From Psoroptes ovis (taxonomy: Eukaryota; Arthropoda; Arachnida; Sarcoptiformes; Psoroptidae): a stretch of DNA of 64,000 nt. The stretch spans positions 310,001-374,000 of the forward strand of contig PQWQ01000003.1 in the NCBI GenBank assembly GCA_002943765.1, read 5' to 3'. Of this stretch, positions 1 to 12,485 are shown in pieces (the stretch's first letter is position 1; each line of letters starts with the position of its first letter). The position numbers were made by a program, and so were the translations under genes. Below the pieces are notes generated by a model. That model was not told the DNA's origin. It ran no database searches and worked only from the letters and a program-made list of their open reading frames with translations.

Positions 1-704
1 TCAATGCTAAATACGAATACATTTATATGTAGCATTGATTCGTGGAATCGAAAAAATCATGGAAAAATCAAGGAAAAATATTTTACTTTGTTCAAAAAAA
101 TTCAAAAATCAAAAATCTAATATTCATTGCTCTCTTTGTGTGTGTTAAACTGTTAAACTGTCATAACAGTGATAATCAAATGATCAAAATATTGGTTCAG
201 TTTTTTTTCCACCTTTAAACCTTTAAACCATAAGGTTTGCTTGAAATTTTTGAATGAATATCTTCGCCAGGAGAAAATCTGGATCAAATCGAAATTTCAA
301 ATCCGAATTAATTCAAAATTCACCGAGATTTACCATGATTCACCCGTGATTTACCATCAACAAACAACGAACAAATGAAATCAAATCAATGTCATCAAAT
401 CACCAAAAATCATTGTCATCAAATAACCTAACTATAGTCATCAAATCATTGCATGGTAATGTAAAATTTCCGGTTATTATTTTTCTGAACATTGATTTCT
501 CTTGTTGTTGTTGTTTCATTTTATTTATTTGTTTCCATTGAAAAACATATCAAAAATGTGTTCAAAAAATGTTCAATGTTTTTTGACAAGGTTCAACGAT
601 TATTATTCGCATTATTATGATTTCTATTATATCATTCAATAATTCAATTGAGGTGTGGTATTTGGCTGTTTTATATTTGTTTGTCATTTGTTTTTTTTTC
701 ATTA

Positions 705-784
705 ATAGGTTGTCCGAAAAGTTCATTCGGCTTAATCAATAGAATTGCCCATGAAAATCGGCCAGAACTTTCCGGACAATCTAA
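705..784 (+). mobile_element. Mariner-type MITE copy 1, type A
   Basis: An 80-bp element. Its ends match TTAGGTTGTCCGAAAAGTT and the complement, flanked by TA on both sides (703-704, 785-786). The TA duplication and short inverted ends are those of Tc1/mariner non-autonomous elements. Type A has about 19-bp inverted ends and an asymmetric core TTCGGCTTAATCAATAGA... TGAAAATCGGCC. Here the core reads forward. There is no coding capacity. Confidence 0.88.
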
Positions 785-3700
785 TATTTATTTCATTGAA
801 TTATTATTTTGGGCTTTATTTATTCATTTTATTGTCATTCATTCATTCATTATATTGAATTCTATTGAATTTTATTTGATTTGATTTGTTTTTTTATTAT
901 TTTCATTTATTATTATTTGATAATGATTTAGATTTATCCAATGATAATAATCGTAATGATAATAATGAATAATAATAAATAATAATGATAATAATAATAA
1001 TGATAATAATAATAATGATAATAATAATAATGGATTACAAAAAATGATAATTCAAAAGATAATTTTTTAATGGTAATTATAACGATTCGAATATTCAAAT
1101 ACACACACACAGACAAACACACCTGATTTGTGTGAAATGAAATAATAACAAAAATGAAAAGAATTGATGATTGAATAGAATAAATGTGTTTGTTGTATCA
1201 TTGTCGTATTTTCCTGTTGAATAAATGATTATTTTATCAATTAATTATTATTATCACATAATCATCTCGAAGAATAATCGCAGAAATTATAGTCTGATAA
1301 ATTTTTTGAATGTCTCAGCTTGTTTATTTTTGATATTTTTCAAAATGTCGCAATTCTTATCAAATTTAATTAATCAAATTTTGAAAATTTTCTGAGTAAT
1401 AATGTGATGACCATTGAATAATTGATTGTACTGGACTCAAATTGTTATCGTATTTTTTTTTTATCAATTTAAACCGTTTTATCATTCAAAATTTCAATTA
1501 AATTTTTGTTTAATCGAAAATTTTAATCAAAAAATTGAATCTTGGATTAATCTTGAAATCTTAAATTAATCTTAAATCAAATAAAATCCATATAATTGAA
1601 AATTTTAAAAAATGTCTGATACAGAAACCAATATTATCATTCATTCAATATTATTAAATCATTGATCATTCAATCATATACTTCAATATTAATATTATTC
1701 AATATCATTCATTCATTGAATAATCAAATATCAAATCCAAATTTAGAAAAATCATTTTCCCTCGCCAATTTTCATCACCAGTATGAATTCATTCATTAAT
1801 GAATTACATTTGAAATGAATTTGAATTTGAATTTCCCCTCTTTTTTTACCCCATTATTTCCAAAAATAGAACACAAGTGGAAACAATAAACGTAACACAA
1901 AAATACCAGAAATAATCCAGACATCTGATAATAATAATCATAATATCAATGGCAATAATCATATCAATGAATGATAATCATAATAATCATAATATCAATG
2001 ATAATGGTAATCATATCAATGGTTAATCATGGTTAATCATTGACCTTTATGTTTGATCAATAAAATAAATTAAATCAAACTAAAACTCAGTTGAATTGAA
2101 TCGAGCTCGAACTTGAATCGAATATTATCGTCTGATAATCGTTGCTGCTGCTGCTGCTAAAATCATATTGATATCATTATTACAAGCCTTTGGTTACGAG
2201 CGAAGGGGTTAATATTTTCAATTGAATTTTGAGTTGAAATTTCAAATTTCGAATTTTTTTAATTTTCATCTGAACTAATAGTTCAAGTCGTTTCACCATT
2301 GGTTATAGTGAAATAATTTCAAATTTCAATCTTTCCACAAATGCTACCATTTGTTAGCTCGGGATTCACACAAACACTACCATCAAACATTTATGATTAA
2401 ATGGGTAACCCTTTCATTCATTATTATTATTACTTACTTACTTAGAACTGAATTAATGTTTTTCTTTTTTTTCAAATTTTACATTTTAATATATTAAAAA
2501 TTACCTGGTTCCCGAAGCATACACACACACATATAAGAGTCGGGGAAAAAAATGAAATATTTACCGGTGTTTGTGTGTTACCGATTTCTCTTATTCTTCC
2601 TAATATAAATGGTATTTATTCTCATATTTCCCATAAGCAGACGACGACGAAATTTTTATTATTAGTAATTCGTTTTACCGAATTGAAAAACCACATAAAC
2701 CAATATCTAATATTGAAGAGTGAAGGAAACATTGGATATATTCAACCATTGAAATATATTCGAAAATAACCTTTTTGTGTTCACATTTTATGTAATTTCA
2801 CTTTGGCCATGCATTACCTTTGCTATTTTTTTTCAATTTGAACATATATACGTCTAAAAATACGTAGATAAATACTAGTAAATACTACTTGTATATATCA
2901 AAATACACACACGTATTGAAATATACGTTGAAAATAAATGAAAAAAAACCAAATACAAAACCAAAAATAGTTATATTCTAATGGTTATTATGAAAAAAAA
3001 TCATTATTTTAGATATTTTCGACTAAAATTCAAAAATATAAGAAGTAGAAGTGGTTTTAATATATACTTGCATTGAAAATTCAAATTGAAAATGAATGGA
3101 AAATGCTGTTTGTCTATTTTCAAATAGACAACAACAACAGAGAGAAAATAATAATAATAAAAATGAAATAAAATAAAGGTAAATCTTTCTCTTTCTCTTT
3201 TGCTTGAAATGCTGAACACACATTTTACTATGTTTTGTGTGTATCGTTTCATCTTTAGTTTGCTTGGCCTGGCTGTGTGTCAATGTAAAAGTTTGTTTCA
3301 TTCATTTATTACCATTATTACTATTCGTATACATTTGTGAACATTCATTCATTCATTCATTCATTGAATTGGAAATACTGAAAATTTTCACCGTTTTCCT
3401 TCCCAAATTCATTCGTTCATTCATTCATTCATCATTTTACCGTGTTTTTATTTCATTTCAAATTCATTCGGCAATTTTTGAATGGAAATTTTTCCATTGA
3501 AAACACATTGATTTAAACACATTGAAAATTTTGAAATCATCAAAATTCATATGATTCATTCATTCAAACAATTGATATGAGATTGAATTGAATCGTGTGT
3601 GTGAATTACGAATTTCACTTTCAACTTTGTATTTGAAAACTTTGTAATTATATATTTTGAGATAAACGATTCAAAATTACAAATTATCGTTCAATCATTC

Positions 3701-6700
3701 ATCGAAATTTTGTGGTCATTTGATAAGTATTTCTTGGAAATAAATATTTTGAAAAATTGAAATTTTTTTTTCTGTGAATCAAAATTAATCAATGAATCAA
3801 TCACTGATTGTTTTCAATACAAATATTACATTGAATACAATTGAATTGAATATAAACAAACAATCGATTGATTAATTTTCAATAAATCATCATCGACTCA
3901 AAGTTTATTGTGTGTTGTATGAATTGCTTCATTAAAACGAAAATTTCCCTTTAATATTTCAATATAAATGTGATTTCCAAATATTAATGATTTACAAATA
4001 ATGATTTTAATGTGAAAATAAAACGTTTATTTAAAATTTTAAAATTTAAAATTAAAATTTTGAAAATTTGAAATTAAAAATCGAAAATTTTCAATCAAAT
4101 TATCAAAAATCAGATATTCAAATATCAAATATTCAAATTCAAATATTCATAATTATAATTATCTATTGATTATAATATTGTCTTTATTTGTCAATTTCTT
4201 TAATGTCAATTTACTAATTTCTTCATTCATTTTAATCAAAAATTCAAAATTTTCAATCATCATATACATTTTGAATATCAATTTACTTTATTTACTCATA
4301 TTTGTCATCATAAAAGAACAATGGTGAGTGTAGTTTATATTTGAATAAAATAAAAACTAAAATAATTACAAATTTCATTGAAAACTTTTCAAAAAATATA
4401 ATTTACCGGTAAACTAAGGCAATAAATAAATTTCAAATTTTAAATTTAAATAAAACCCGTTATATTTGTTTGTGTGTTCATATCTAATTTGACATTAAAT
4501 TTGACATTTAATTTGATTTGATTTGATTTTTATTTTTATATCCACCACCAAAATTATGATGGATTATTATTGTAAAAGCCTGTAATTTATCTACATGTAA
4601 TTATTGTCATTACTATTATTATTTGTTGAATTTATTGAATTGAATTTATATGTTCAAGGGATTTCAATTTGAATTTAATTTGAATTTTTGAATTTGAATT
4701 TAAATTTAATTCAAATTTTCTTCTCCTCAATTTCTTAAATTAAAAAGTCACGATTCAATATTATAATTTATATTCTATAGTCTTATCCATTCATTTTATT
4801 TATTCAATATTTTATCAAAAAATGATACATTACAAATACATGGTTATGTTTATCCATTATCTTTCTATTATTTCGTTGTGATTGATTGATTGATTGATTA
4901 ATGGATAATGATGATGACGATGATTACGATGACGATAATCATCATCAAAACAAACATCATTGTAACAAATGATCATTTGTACTATGTGTGTGGACCAGCG
5001 CTACATGGATGTATATTCATATCTTTTGCATTCAATTCAATCATTATTTCAATCCTTTTTGTCCAAGAAATAATGATGAATTATGAACTATTTGTTTAAG
5101 GTAGATTTCTTCATTTTCATTTCGAAAATCTCGGCATAATTCAATGGATTATTCAATGGATTTGGATTTTCAATCTTAGGAAATATGAGATTCTTTTTTT
5201 TTTCAGAGAAATTTCGGGCAAATGCGTTGGTGGCGGTTTCCATCATTTGCCGTTTGATTCATCAATTCATTCAGCCATTCACCATTCATTCATTCAAACA
5301 ATCATATATTTTGAATTATAATTTATTTATTTTTTTTCAATTCAATTTTCCAATTCATCCATCATTCAAAATATTTCATTTCCCCATGTTCTAAACATCG
5401 CATAGTTTCAGATGAATTTCCAAATGAATTTTGAAATAAATGAAATTGTTCCATCACGGAACTGATGTTCCCGAATGATGATGATACATACACAAATGTC
5501 CATGGAAATTGAAATTTAAAGAAAAATTGAAATTTTCCATGTAAAATTGAATGAAAATCGATTGATTTTCAATTTCAATTTTATTTACATTTTTTCAAAT
5601 TTAAAAAAAAATGTAAAATAAATTCAATAAATAATAATATTTCCCCTCCCCACCGATATTGTTCATTGTCATTGTCGTATTATTATTATTATTATTATTA
5701 TTATTTGAAATCAATCAAATATTTGAGAAAAATTGATGATTTTGAATAAACGAAAACTTGTCAATCGACAAACTATGAAATCGAATCGAAAATAATATGA
5801 AATATAACTTTCAGATTTCATTCAAATATTGTCCATTACATTTTGTCATTTATTTCATTAAATGATGAATGTTTAAAATGATGGAAATTTTTAAGAAAAA
5901 ATCGTTTCAACAGGACAAATAAGCGAAATAAGAAAATATTTACATTTTAAATTTCAAATGACAAATAAAACCAATGAGAACAAATGAAAATGATGAAGAT
6001 TGCTTTCGAAATGTGTTTCATTTTAAATATTTGAATTTTGAATATTTGATTTGTTTGAAAATGAAGCATGTTTAATTTCAAATTTAAAAATATTAATTTC
6101 ATTTGTTTTTCTTGCATTCACTTTTCAATTTATAATTCGATTTGCATGAAACATAATTTTTTCTTAGAAATAATGATAAAACATATTCATTCTTATATTT
6201 TCATATGAATATGAATTAAAACTATAGTCTTATATTATAAGTATGGAATAAATGATAATAAAATAAACAACGAAAAAAAATCGAGCCAATAAATAACGAA
6301 TGAATGAAACGACAAACAAGTTCCAACAAACAACAAGTCCTTATTAGGTCCTTGCGAATGTTTCATTTCAGTTTCATTTGGACTAATTCAGATTTATTCC
6401 AAATGAATCTTTTGGAAATCAAAGAAATTTCATCACAAAAATGGTGATGAGAAAATGTACAATAAATCCGAGAAAAATTAAACAAATAAAAATGAAGCAA
6501 ATAAAAATAATTTTAGATTTATTATAATCTTGAACATATCTCTGTCTGTACACACATAATCTTTATGTGTAATTCATAGTGTATAGCCAAATATTTCTCA
6601 AAACATAATAAATAATCATAATTTTTTTTGTATGTTAATAATAATCCTTGTTTGATAGCTTGTTTCTGCAAGCATTTATATTTGAATTTACATGTTAAAT

Positions 6701-7502
6701 ATGATTTATTTACATATCTCACGATTATCTTATCTTGATATTTGTTTTCATTATTTTCGATCATTTGTTTATCGATGAATTACATCGATGAATGAATGTA
6801 AAATACATAAATACACATAGAACAAATAAGTGAGAAATCAAAACAAACATTCACAAATCAATACATTCAAATCAATTCATCACCTTAAAAAAAAATCTGT
6901 CAATAAAATAAAATGAATAAATCACATTGTTTTTCTATTGATATAAATATCAATCCACATATACAGATCATGATTGATCATTGATCATCAATCACAGATC
7001 AATCAATTTGTTTCAAGAAAACAAATTGATTTTTTATTCAAATATTTTTCCATTTGTAACGAATTGATTCTTCTGTAAATTCTGGGGCCTACATTCTGTT
7101 GAAAACGAAAATGGATTTATTTTTAAAATTTCTTCTTAAAAAATAAGAACGAATTATTCTTCTTAAAATTGATTTTGTCACTGATTTTATGGATTTTTTT
7201 CTCTCAAATTTGCTATTTGTGGTTTGTTACCTTGGTATTTTTGGCCTGCATATGTCATTTACTTCTTGGGAAATGTTTTCTTTTTAAAATCTTGGTGACG
7301 TTTTACGTTTCTTAGTTTTATTTTAAGTATTTTGCACTTAAAACCAAGAGAAACGAAATATGTCCCCATAGAAGAGACATGTTCCCCGTAGAAGAATATA
7401 GATTCTTCATTAATTTTATTCTTTATTTTCCCAGGAACCAGAATCGTTCATTTGTCTACGCCGTATTCTTTATTTTTCTTAAATTATTCGTATTAGCAAA
7501 TA

Positions 7503-7582
7503 TTAGGTTGTCCACAAAGTTTTGCCCGGTTATATCGTAGAAAATCATTGAAAAAATGACAAGAACTTTTCGGACAACTCGA
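7503..7582 (+). mobile_element. Mariner-type MITE copy 2, type B
   Basis: 80 bp with flanking TA. Type B has longer arms (about 24 bp), each reading inward TTGCCGATT, around a core ATATCGTAGAAAATCATTG. In this copy the right end has decayed to ACAACTCGA. Confidence 0.85.
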
Positions 7583-7769
7583 TACATAGAAAAACAAAGA
7601 ATAAAGAATTAATGAGAACAATTATATTGAATTGAATTGAATTCATTTTGAACTAATAACCATCAAAAGAAATAATGATTTTTCCGATTCTTCATTTTTG
7701 AATTTCCTTAATTTTTAAGGCACTAATAATAATAATAACGATAATAATTTCTGTTCCAATTTATTTCCA

Positions 7770-7849
7770 AAAGGTTGTCCGAAAAGTTTTTGCCGATTAT
7801 ATCGTAGGGAATCATTAGAAAATCGGCAAGAACTTATCGGACAACCTAA
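7770..7849 (+). mobile_element. Mariner-type MITE copy 3, type B
   Basis: The left terminal bases and left TA are eroded (AAAGGTTGTCC). The right end ACAACCTAA and right TA are intact. It lies under 200 bp from copy 2 in the same orientation. Confidence 0.85.
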
Positions 7850-8639
7850 TAATATAAACTTTAAAATTTTCTTCAAAAAATTTCAAATTAAATTTTTATC
7901 ATATCAACACAACAAACCTTACACACAACAACAACAACAACAATATACATTTGGTTCAATAATAATAAAAAGTTCATTTACGCAATTCATAATAATAATA
8001 ATTCATATATCACAAATATCGAATATATTCAATACCTTTGTGTGTGTATCATTTATTCATTCATTCATTCATTCATTTATTTATTCATTCATTTATTTAT
8101 TCATTTATTCATTTGTTTATTTGAATTTGTTCATTTCATTTCAATTTCAATTTTTTAATTTTTTCCATTTGTATTTTCTGTATTTTCTCTCGATGATTAT
8201 TATTATTATGGTTTGATTATTTGGTTTGTTTGTTTGGTTTTGGGTTTTAATATTCCATTTAGTTTCATTTCGTTTCAAATTTTTGTTTTCCACCTTTTCC
8301 ACCACCGTCGTTTAAGTACGGTGGTTTCCAGGTAAACAACGACGACGACTGCAACAAAACAAACCACAAACATACGCATTGAATTGACTTGTAAACACAG
8401 CCAAATTGAAAAATACAAAAACACTGCAGCAGCAGCAACAGCAGCATAGACATAAACACAAACACAAATATTATTCACACGCATTCGGATATGTATTCTT
8501 ATTAGGCTGATATAAATGAATGAATATATGAACGAATCGTATGGGTAAATTGTAACCGAAAAAAAAAACCAATGAAATAAAGATAAAAATACCAGAAAAA
8601 AATAAGTTGATCTGATAAATATTTTGCTTTGAGAAAATT

Positions 8640-8720
8640 TTAGGTTGTCCTGAAAATTTTTACCGATTTACATGGTTGAAAAACATCTGAAAATTGGCAA
8701 AAACTTTTAGGACAACCTAA
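8640..8720 (+). mobile_element. Mariner-type MITE copy 4, type B, diverged
   Basis: Ends TTAGGTTGTCC and GGACAACCTAA are intact, but the arms and core are more diverged (TACCGATTTACATGGTTG). TA is kept on the right only. Confidence 0.8.
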
Positions 8721-9181
8721 TATGTGTTCTGGTTTGAAATTACTAATGAAATAAATGAAATAATAATATTGACAACAATAATCACAATCACAATGACAAC
8801 CAATCTTTTTGGTTGCTGATGATGATGAATAATAATAATATTTGTTTGTTTGTATACCCATACAAACAAATATAAATATTAAGCAATAATAATACTAATC
8901 ATAATGAAAATATCAACGATCTAATATCACACAATATTTGCTTTATATTCATTTATTCCATTATTATTTCATTCATTATTTCATTTATTTATTTTAGACC
9001 TTTTCGATCTTTACGATCTTAGGTTATATTTCTTCAATTTATCAGTTGAATTTCAAGAAAAATAAAATTCAATTTCATTTACCCATTTCACCATTTCTAT
9101 CGACCATTTCTCAATGATTTCCTCGATTTACCCATAATTTTCCACAATTTTCAATCGTGTGTTTTCACAACGTTTGATCTT

Positions 9182-9238
9182 AGTGATTCGATGATTTCAA
9201 TGATTTCAACGATTTCAGCGATTTCAGTGATTTGTGAT
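9182..9238. repeat. 10-bp minisatellite, unit CGATTTCAAT
   Basis: About six units of GATTTCAxxG/C spaced 9-10 bp apart, with slight drift between units. Confidence 0.75.
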
Positions 9239-10040
9239 TACCTCATATTATTTTCTGTTTTTGGCCCGAATTTCTGCTTTTGTTTCGAAGATTTATTTCT
9301 TAGGATCTCGAGGTAAATTTCTTAGGAATCAATGATCTGATTGATTTGATTGAATTTTTCAAAAAAACAAAATTTAATGATGATTTCACTGTGCTTCTTT
9401 TCTCAAAGCAAACCTTTGTTTCTGAAGCTTTATTTCATTTAATTATTTAAAATTTTTTTCTCATCCAGAACAAACACAGAATCTCAAATAAGATTATTTA
9501 TTTATTTATGTAATGTATAAATTTGGAATCAAAAATAAATCCCGAATTAGGCAAGTACAAACAGGAAATCAACAACAGATTTTATGAAATGAATTTATGG
9601 GATTGAACAAAAATCAAATATTCCAAATATGAAAAGTTGTAATCGTTCGGACTTCCGATGTTGTTGTTAACCCGAATATGGCAATCATAGAAGTGAAACA
9701 CAATTGTATGCCTGGACCCATTTCCCCTAAACAAATCATATAAATATTCAATGATTCCAATAAAATTTATGGCATTTTGAAAACACAAAAATTGTGTTAA
9801 GTTGATTGCGAGCAGCGCAAAATTTTACCCAGTGTCACTTAGACTTTTTCGTGTTATTTATTTGTTTTCTTAGCAGAAACAGAAATCAAGTAAAATAGAT
9901 AAGAATCAAGAATCAAGAATGAATCGAATTGAATTGAAATGAATGAATCGTAAATGATCATCGAAAAATTCGTTAATCGCCGTTTTTTCAAATTCAATTC
10001 TCTACGAATCTACGATTCAATTTTCTCAAATTCTCATCTA

Positions 10041-10122
10041 TTAGGCTGTCCGCAAAGTTTTTAGCCGATTATATCGTAGAAAAATGGTTGAAAAATCGAC
10101 AAAAACTTTTCGGACCATTTAA
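10041..10122 (+). mobile_element. Mariner-type MITE copy 5, type B
   Basis: TA on both sides. Left end TTAGGCTGTCC; right end decayed to GGACCATTTAA. The core ATATCGTAGAAA is recognisable. Confidence 0.83.
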
Positions 10123-10406
10123 TATTTCATTTTCAGAAAATTGAGATAAAAAAATAAAGGAAAAAAATTTTGTTAAAAATAAAAGAAAATAAAGAAAATA
10201 AATTAATAAATAAATAATAAATGAATCAGTGAATGAATGAATGAAATAGTCAGAGATGTTATATGTGTGTGTAATATCATCACTTTTGTTTCGTAATTTC
10301 AAAAAAATTATTTTCAATAAAATGAAAATGAGAAATACAACAGAAAACAATCCATGTTAACATTATTTTATTTTTGTTTTTGAAAATAAACTTGAATCAG
10401 AAATAT

Positions 10407-10487
10407 TTGAGGCTGTCCGAAAAGTTTTGGCCGATTTTCATGTGCAACTCTACGGATTAAGCCGAATGAACTTTTCGGACAACCTAA
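10407..10487 (-). mobile_element. Mariner-type MITE copy 6, type A, reversed core
   Basis: The core reads as the complement of type A (GATTTTCATGTGCAACTCTA). The left end has an extra G (TTGAGGCTGTCC); the right end is intact with TA. Confidence 0.85.
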
Positions 10488-11119
10488 TACATTTTGAAAA
10501 ACAGCAAAAACAAATCAGAAAAACAAATTGAAATTATATTAAATGTTTTGTTTTATCGAATCGAATGATTGTATTATCGTATGATTATCATCGGTAAGAT
10601 CTGTAGAATCCGAAACAATATGAGTTTCTACACTGAAAAATATCATACAAAATACAATGAAATAAACATCAACGGAAGTCAAATGAATGAATCAAATCAA
10701 ATCAAATCTTCATTGTGTCATCATTAAATATTTACAACAACAGCAAAAACAACATGAACAACGACAACGACATGAACAATGATGATACAATACAACAATA
10801 ATAAACGGTGTTTCTGTATGTATTGTTGCTTGCTTACTTGATGCCTGTATCTGTCGTTTTTGTTCACATCATTGACCTCGAATGTCCTTGTTTTTCATTC
10901 ATTCCATTTCACTGGATTGATTGTTGAAATATTTGTTTGACCTTTATTTTTTTCTCTTTCATTTCTTCTGATCCATTTTGATATACCTTCATTATATTAT
11001 ATCCTATGAGATTGAGAGACCCTAGCATTTGGCTCGTTTTGGTTGTATTTTTTCCAAAAACAAAAATTACCTTTGGTCTTGTGTGAATGCATTTTATTTT
11101 TCTTTTTGTTACACAAATA

Positions 11120-11199
11120 TTGGGTTGTCCCATAAGTTCTTGCCGATTATATCGTAGGAAATAATGAAAATATCGGCAAGAACTTAATGGACAACCTAA
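11120..11199 (+). mobile_element. Mariner-type MITE copy 7, type B with ATAAG arms
   Basis: TA on both sides. The left arm reads CCCATAAGTTCTTGCCG and the right arm GGCAAGAACTTAATGG. Both arms carry the CATAAG variant instead of GAAAAG, although the core is type B. Confidence 0.87.
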
Positions 11200-12104
11200 T
11201 AGATGTGTATGTATTGTAATAGTGTAATAATGTAATAATATCAATCAATGAACAACCGGAAATTTTTGTTTATTTATTTCTATTTGTGACCTTGTTTTTT
11301 TGGCCATATTTTTTCTCTTGTTGGTTTCCATATTTTCTCATTGTCTAATCATTAATGGAATTATGATGATGATGATGAACGGAAATTGATTGTGAATTTT
11401 TATTTTTTATTTTCTCGAATGAATGAATGAAATAAAATGAAATAAATCAAGGGACAAACCTCAAAAAAAAAATTTGTGGAAAAAAATTACATTTTCCATA
11501 GGTTTTCCATAGGTTTCCATAGGTTTTCAATCGGGAAAAATGTTCAAATATTGAATCAAATATTGAAATACAGAAACAACTTGTTGTTGTTCATCATGTA
11601 CGTTGCTTTACACGTGTGTTTTCAATGTGCTTTTGATTTGAATTTTCTAAAAATCATTTTTAAAATTTTTGAAATTACTTTTGTCGAAGTTTTAACCCTT
11701 AAAAAGCTTTTGACCAATTAGTCTGATCAATAATTATCAAGCAATGATGTTTTAAACAGCTTAGTATTTAAGAGGAGAAAATTTTGGTCAATTATCTTTT
11801 TATTTTACCCCTACACTCATACATAAATGTTTTCATGAAAAATCTTCAAACATTTCCAATTTCTTAAATGCGAAAATTCAAATTTCTTTATTTTATCTTC
11901 TTGAACCATTTTACAGATGATAATTGATGATATCTGATGATATTTGAATCAATTTAAATCAATTTAAGACGCAAATTCACCAACCAATTTCAACCGAAAA
12001 TTTTGCCGCAAAAATTCAATTAATTCAAATTAAATTAAATTTCAACATTTCAACTGATAAACAACTGAAATAATCAACAATTACAAACAAAATATTCATT
12101 ACAA

Positions 12105-12485
12105 ATGGAATTAGTACATGCGGCAACGATTGCCGCCGAAAATTTAAACAATAACAATAACAATTTAGCTGCAAACAATAATTCAATTAATATCAATAAT
12201 AACAGCAGCAATATCATTGAAACTAATAACAATATTGGCAGCAACAACGTTTCTATTACAACTCCAACATCATCCACATCTTCATCATCTACAACATCAT
12301 CATCATTATCTGCATCATCATCTGTATCACCATCGACAATATCGACTACAACAATACCAGTTACAGCTACAGCAGCAGCAGTAGTGAATAGCAACGGAAA
12401 TAGCAATAATAATAACAGTAATAACAATTCATTAACACATTTAAATCAATCAATGGAATCGGTCAATAATTTATCGGATGAAGAG
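12105..12485 (+). CDS. cpo: cpo-like exon 1 (N-terminal low-complexity region)
   Basis: This exon encodes 127 residues, MELVHAATIAAENL then Asn, Ser and Thr runs, ending in LSDEE. The donor GAG|GTAGGT is in phase 0, and the next exon opens with VRTLFVSG, so the join restores the EEVRTLFVSGLP context expected at the start of RRM1. If the intron is retained, the frame stays open to a stop at about 12623. I take that as read-through, because the extra residues carry no family feature. Confidence 0.85.

Larger units (their letters stand above)
1..12104. other. Non-coding region upstream of the cpo/mec-8-like gene
   Basis: No open frame here looks like a gene. The region is AT-rich and holds seven short mariner-type MITEs, listed separately, and much simple sequence: TCAT/CATT runs near 3335-3365, 3415-3432 and 8050-8110, and ATA/ATG triplet runs near 960-1035. 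A loose tandem array built on AATCATAATATCAATG lies at about 1930-2035. The 5' UTR and promoter of the downstream gene must lie in or before this stretch, but I cannot place a transcription start. Confidence 0.6.

Noticed and set aside
9582..9788. 68-codon minus-strand frame containing GNGSRHTIVFHFYDCHIRV
   Set aside because: It looks mildly coding but has no known motif, splice context or neighbour to support it.
10909..11244. 111-codon open frame on the minus strand that crosses a MITE
   Set aside because: Its translated ends come from the MITE arms, and the rest has no recognisable domain. The same holds for other frames that run through MITEs (648-884, 29825-30244, 31424-31696, 40766-40969, 44473-44874, 51435-51659).
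12074..12427. 117-codon open frame on the minus strand
   Set aside because: It is the antisense shadow of the Asn/Ser-rich exon 1; its Leu/Val/Asp runs are complements of AAT, TCA and similar triplets.
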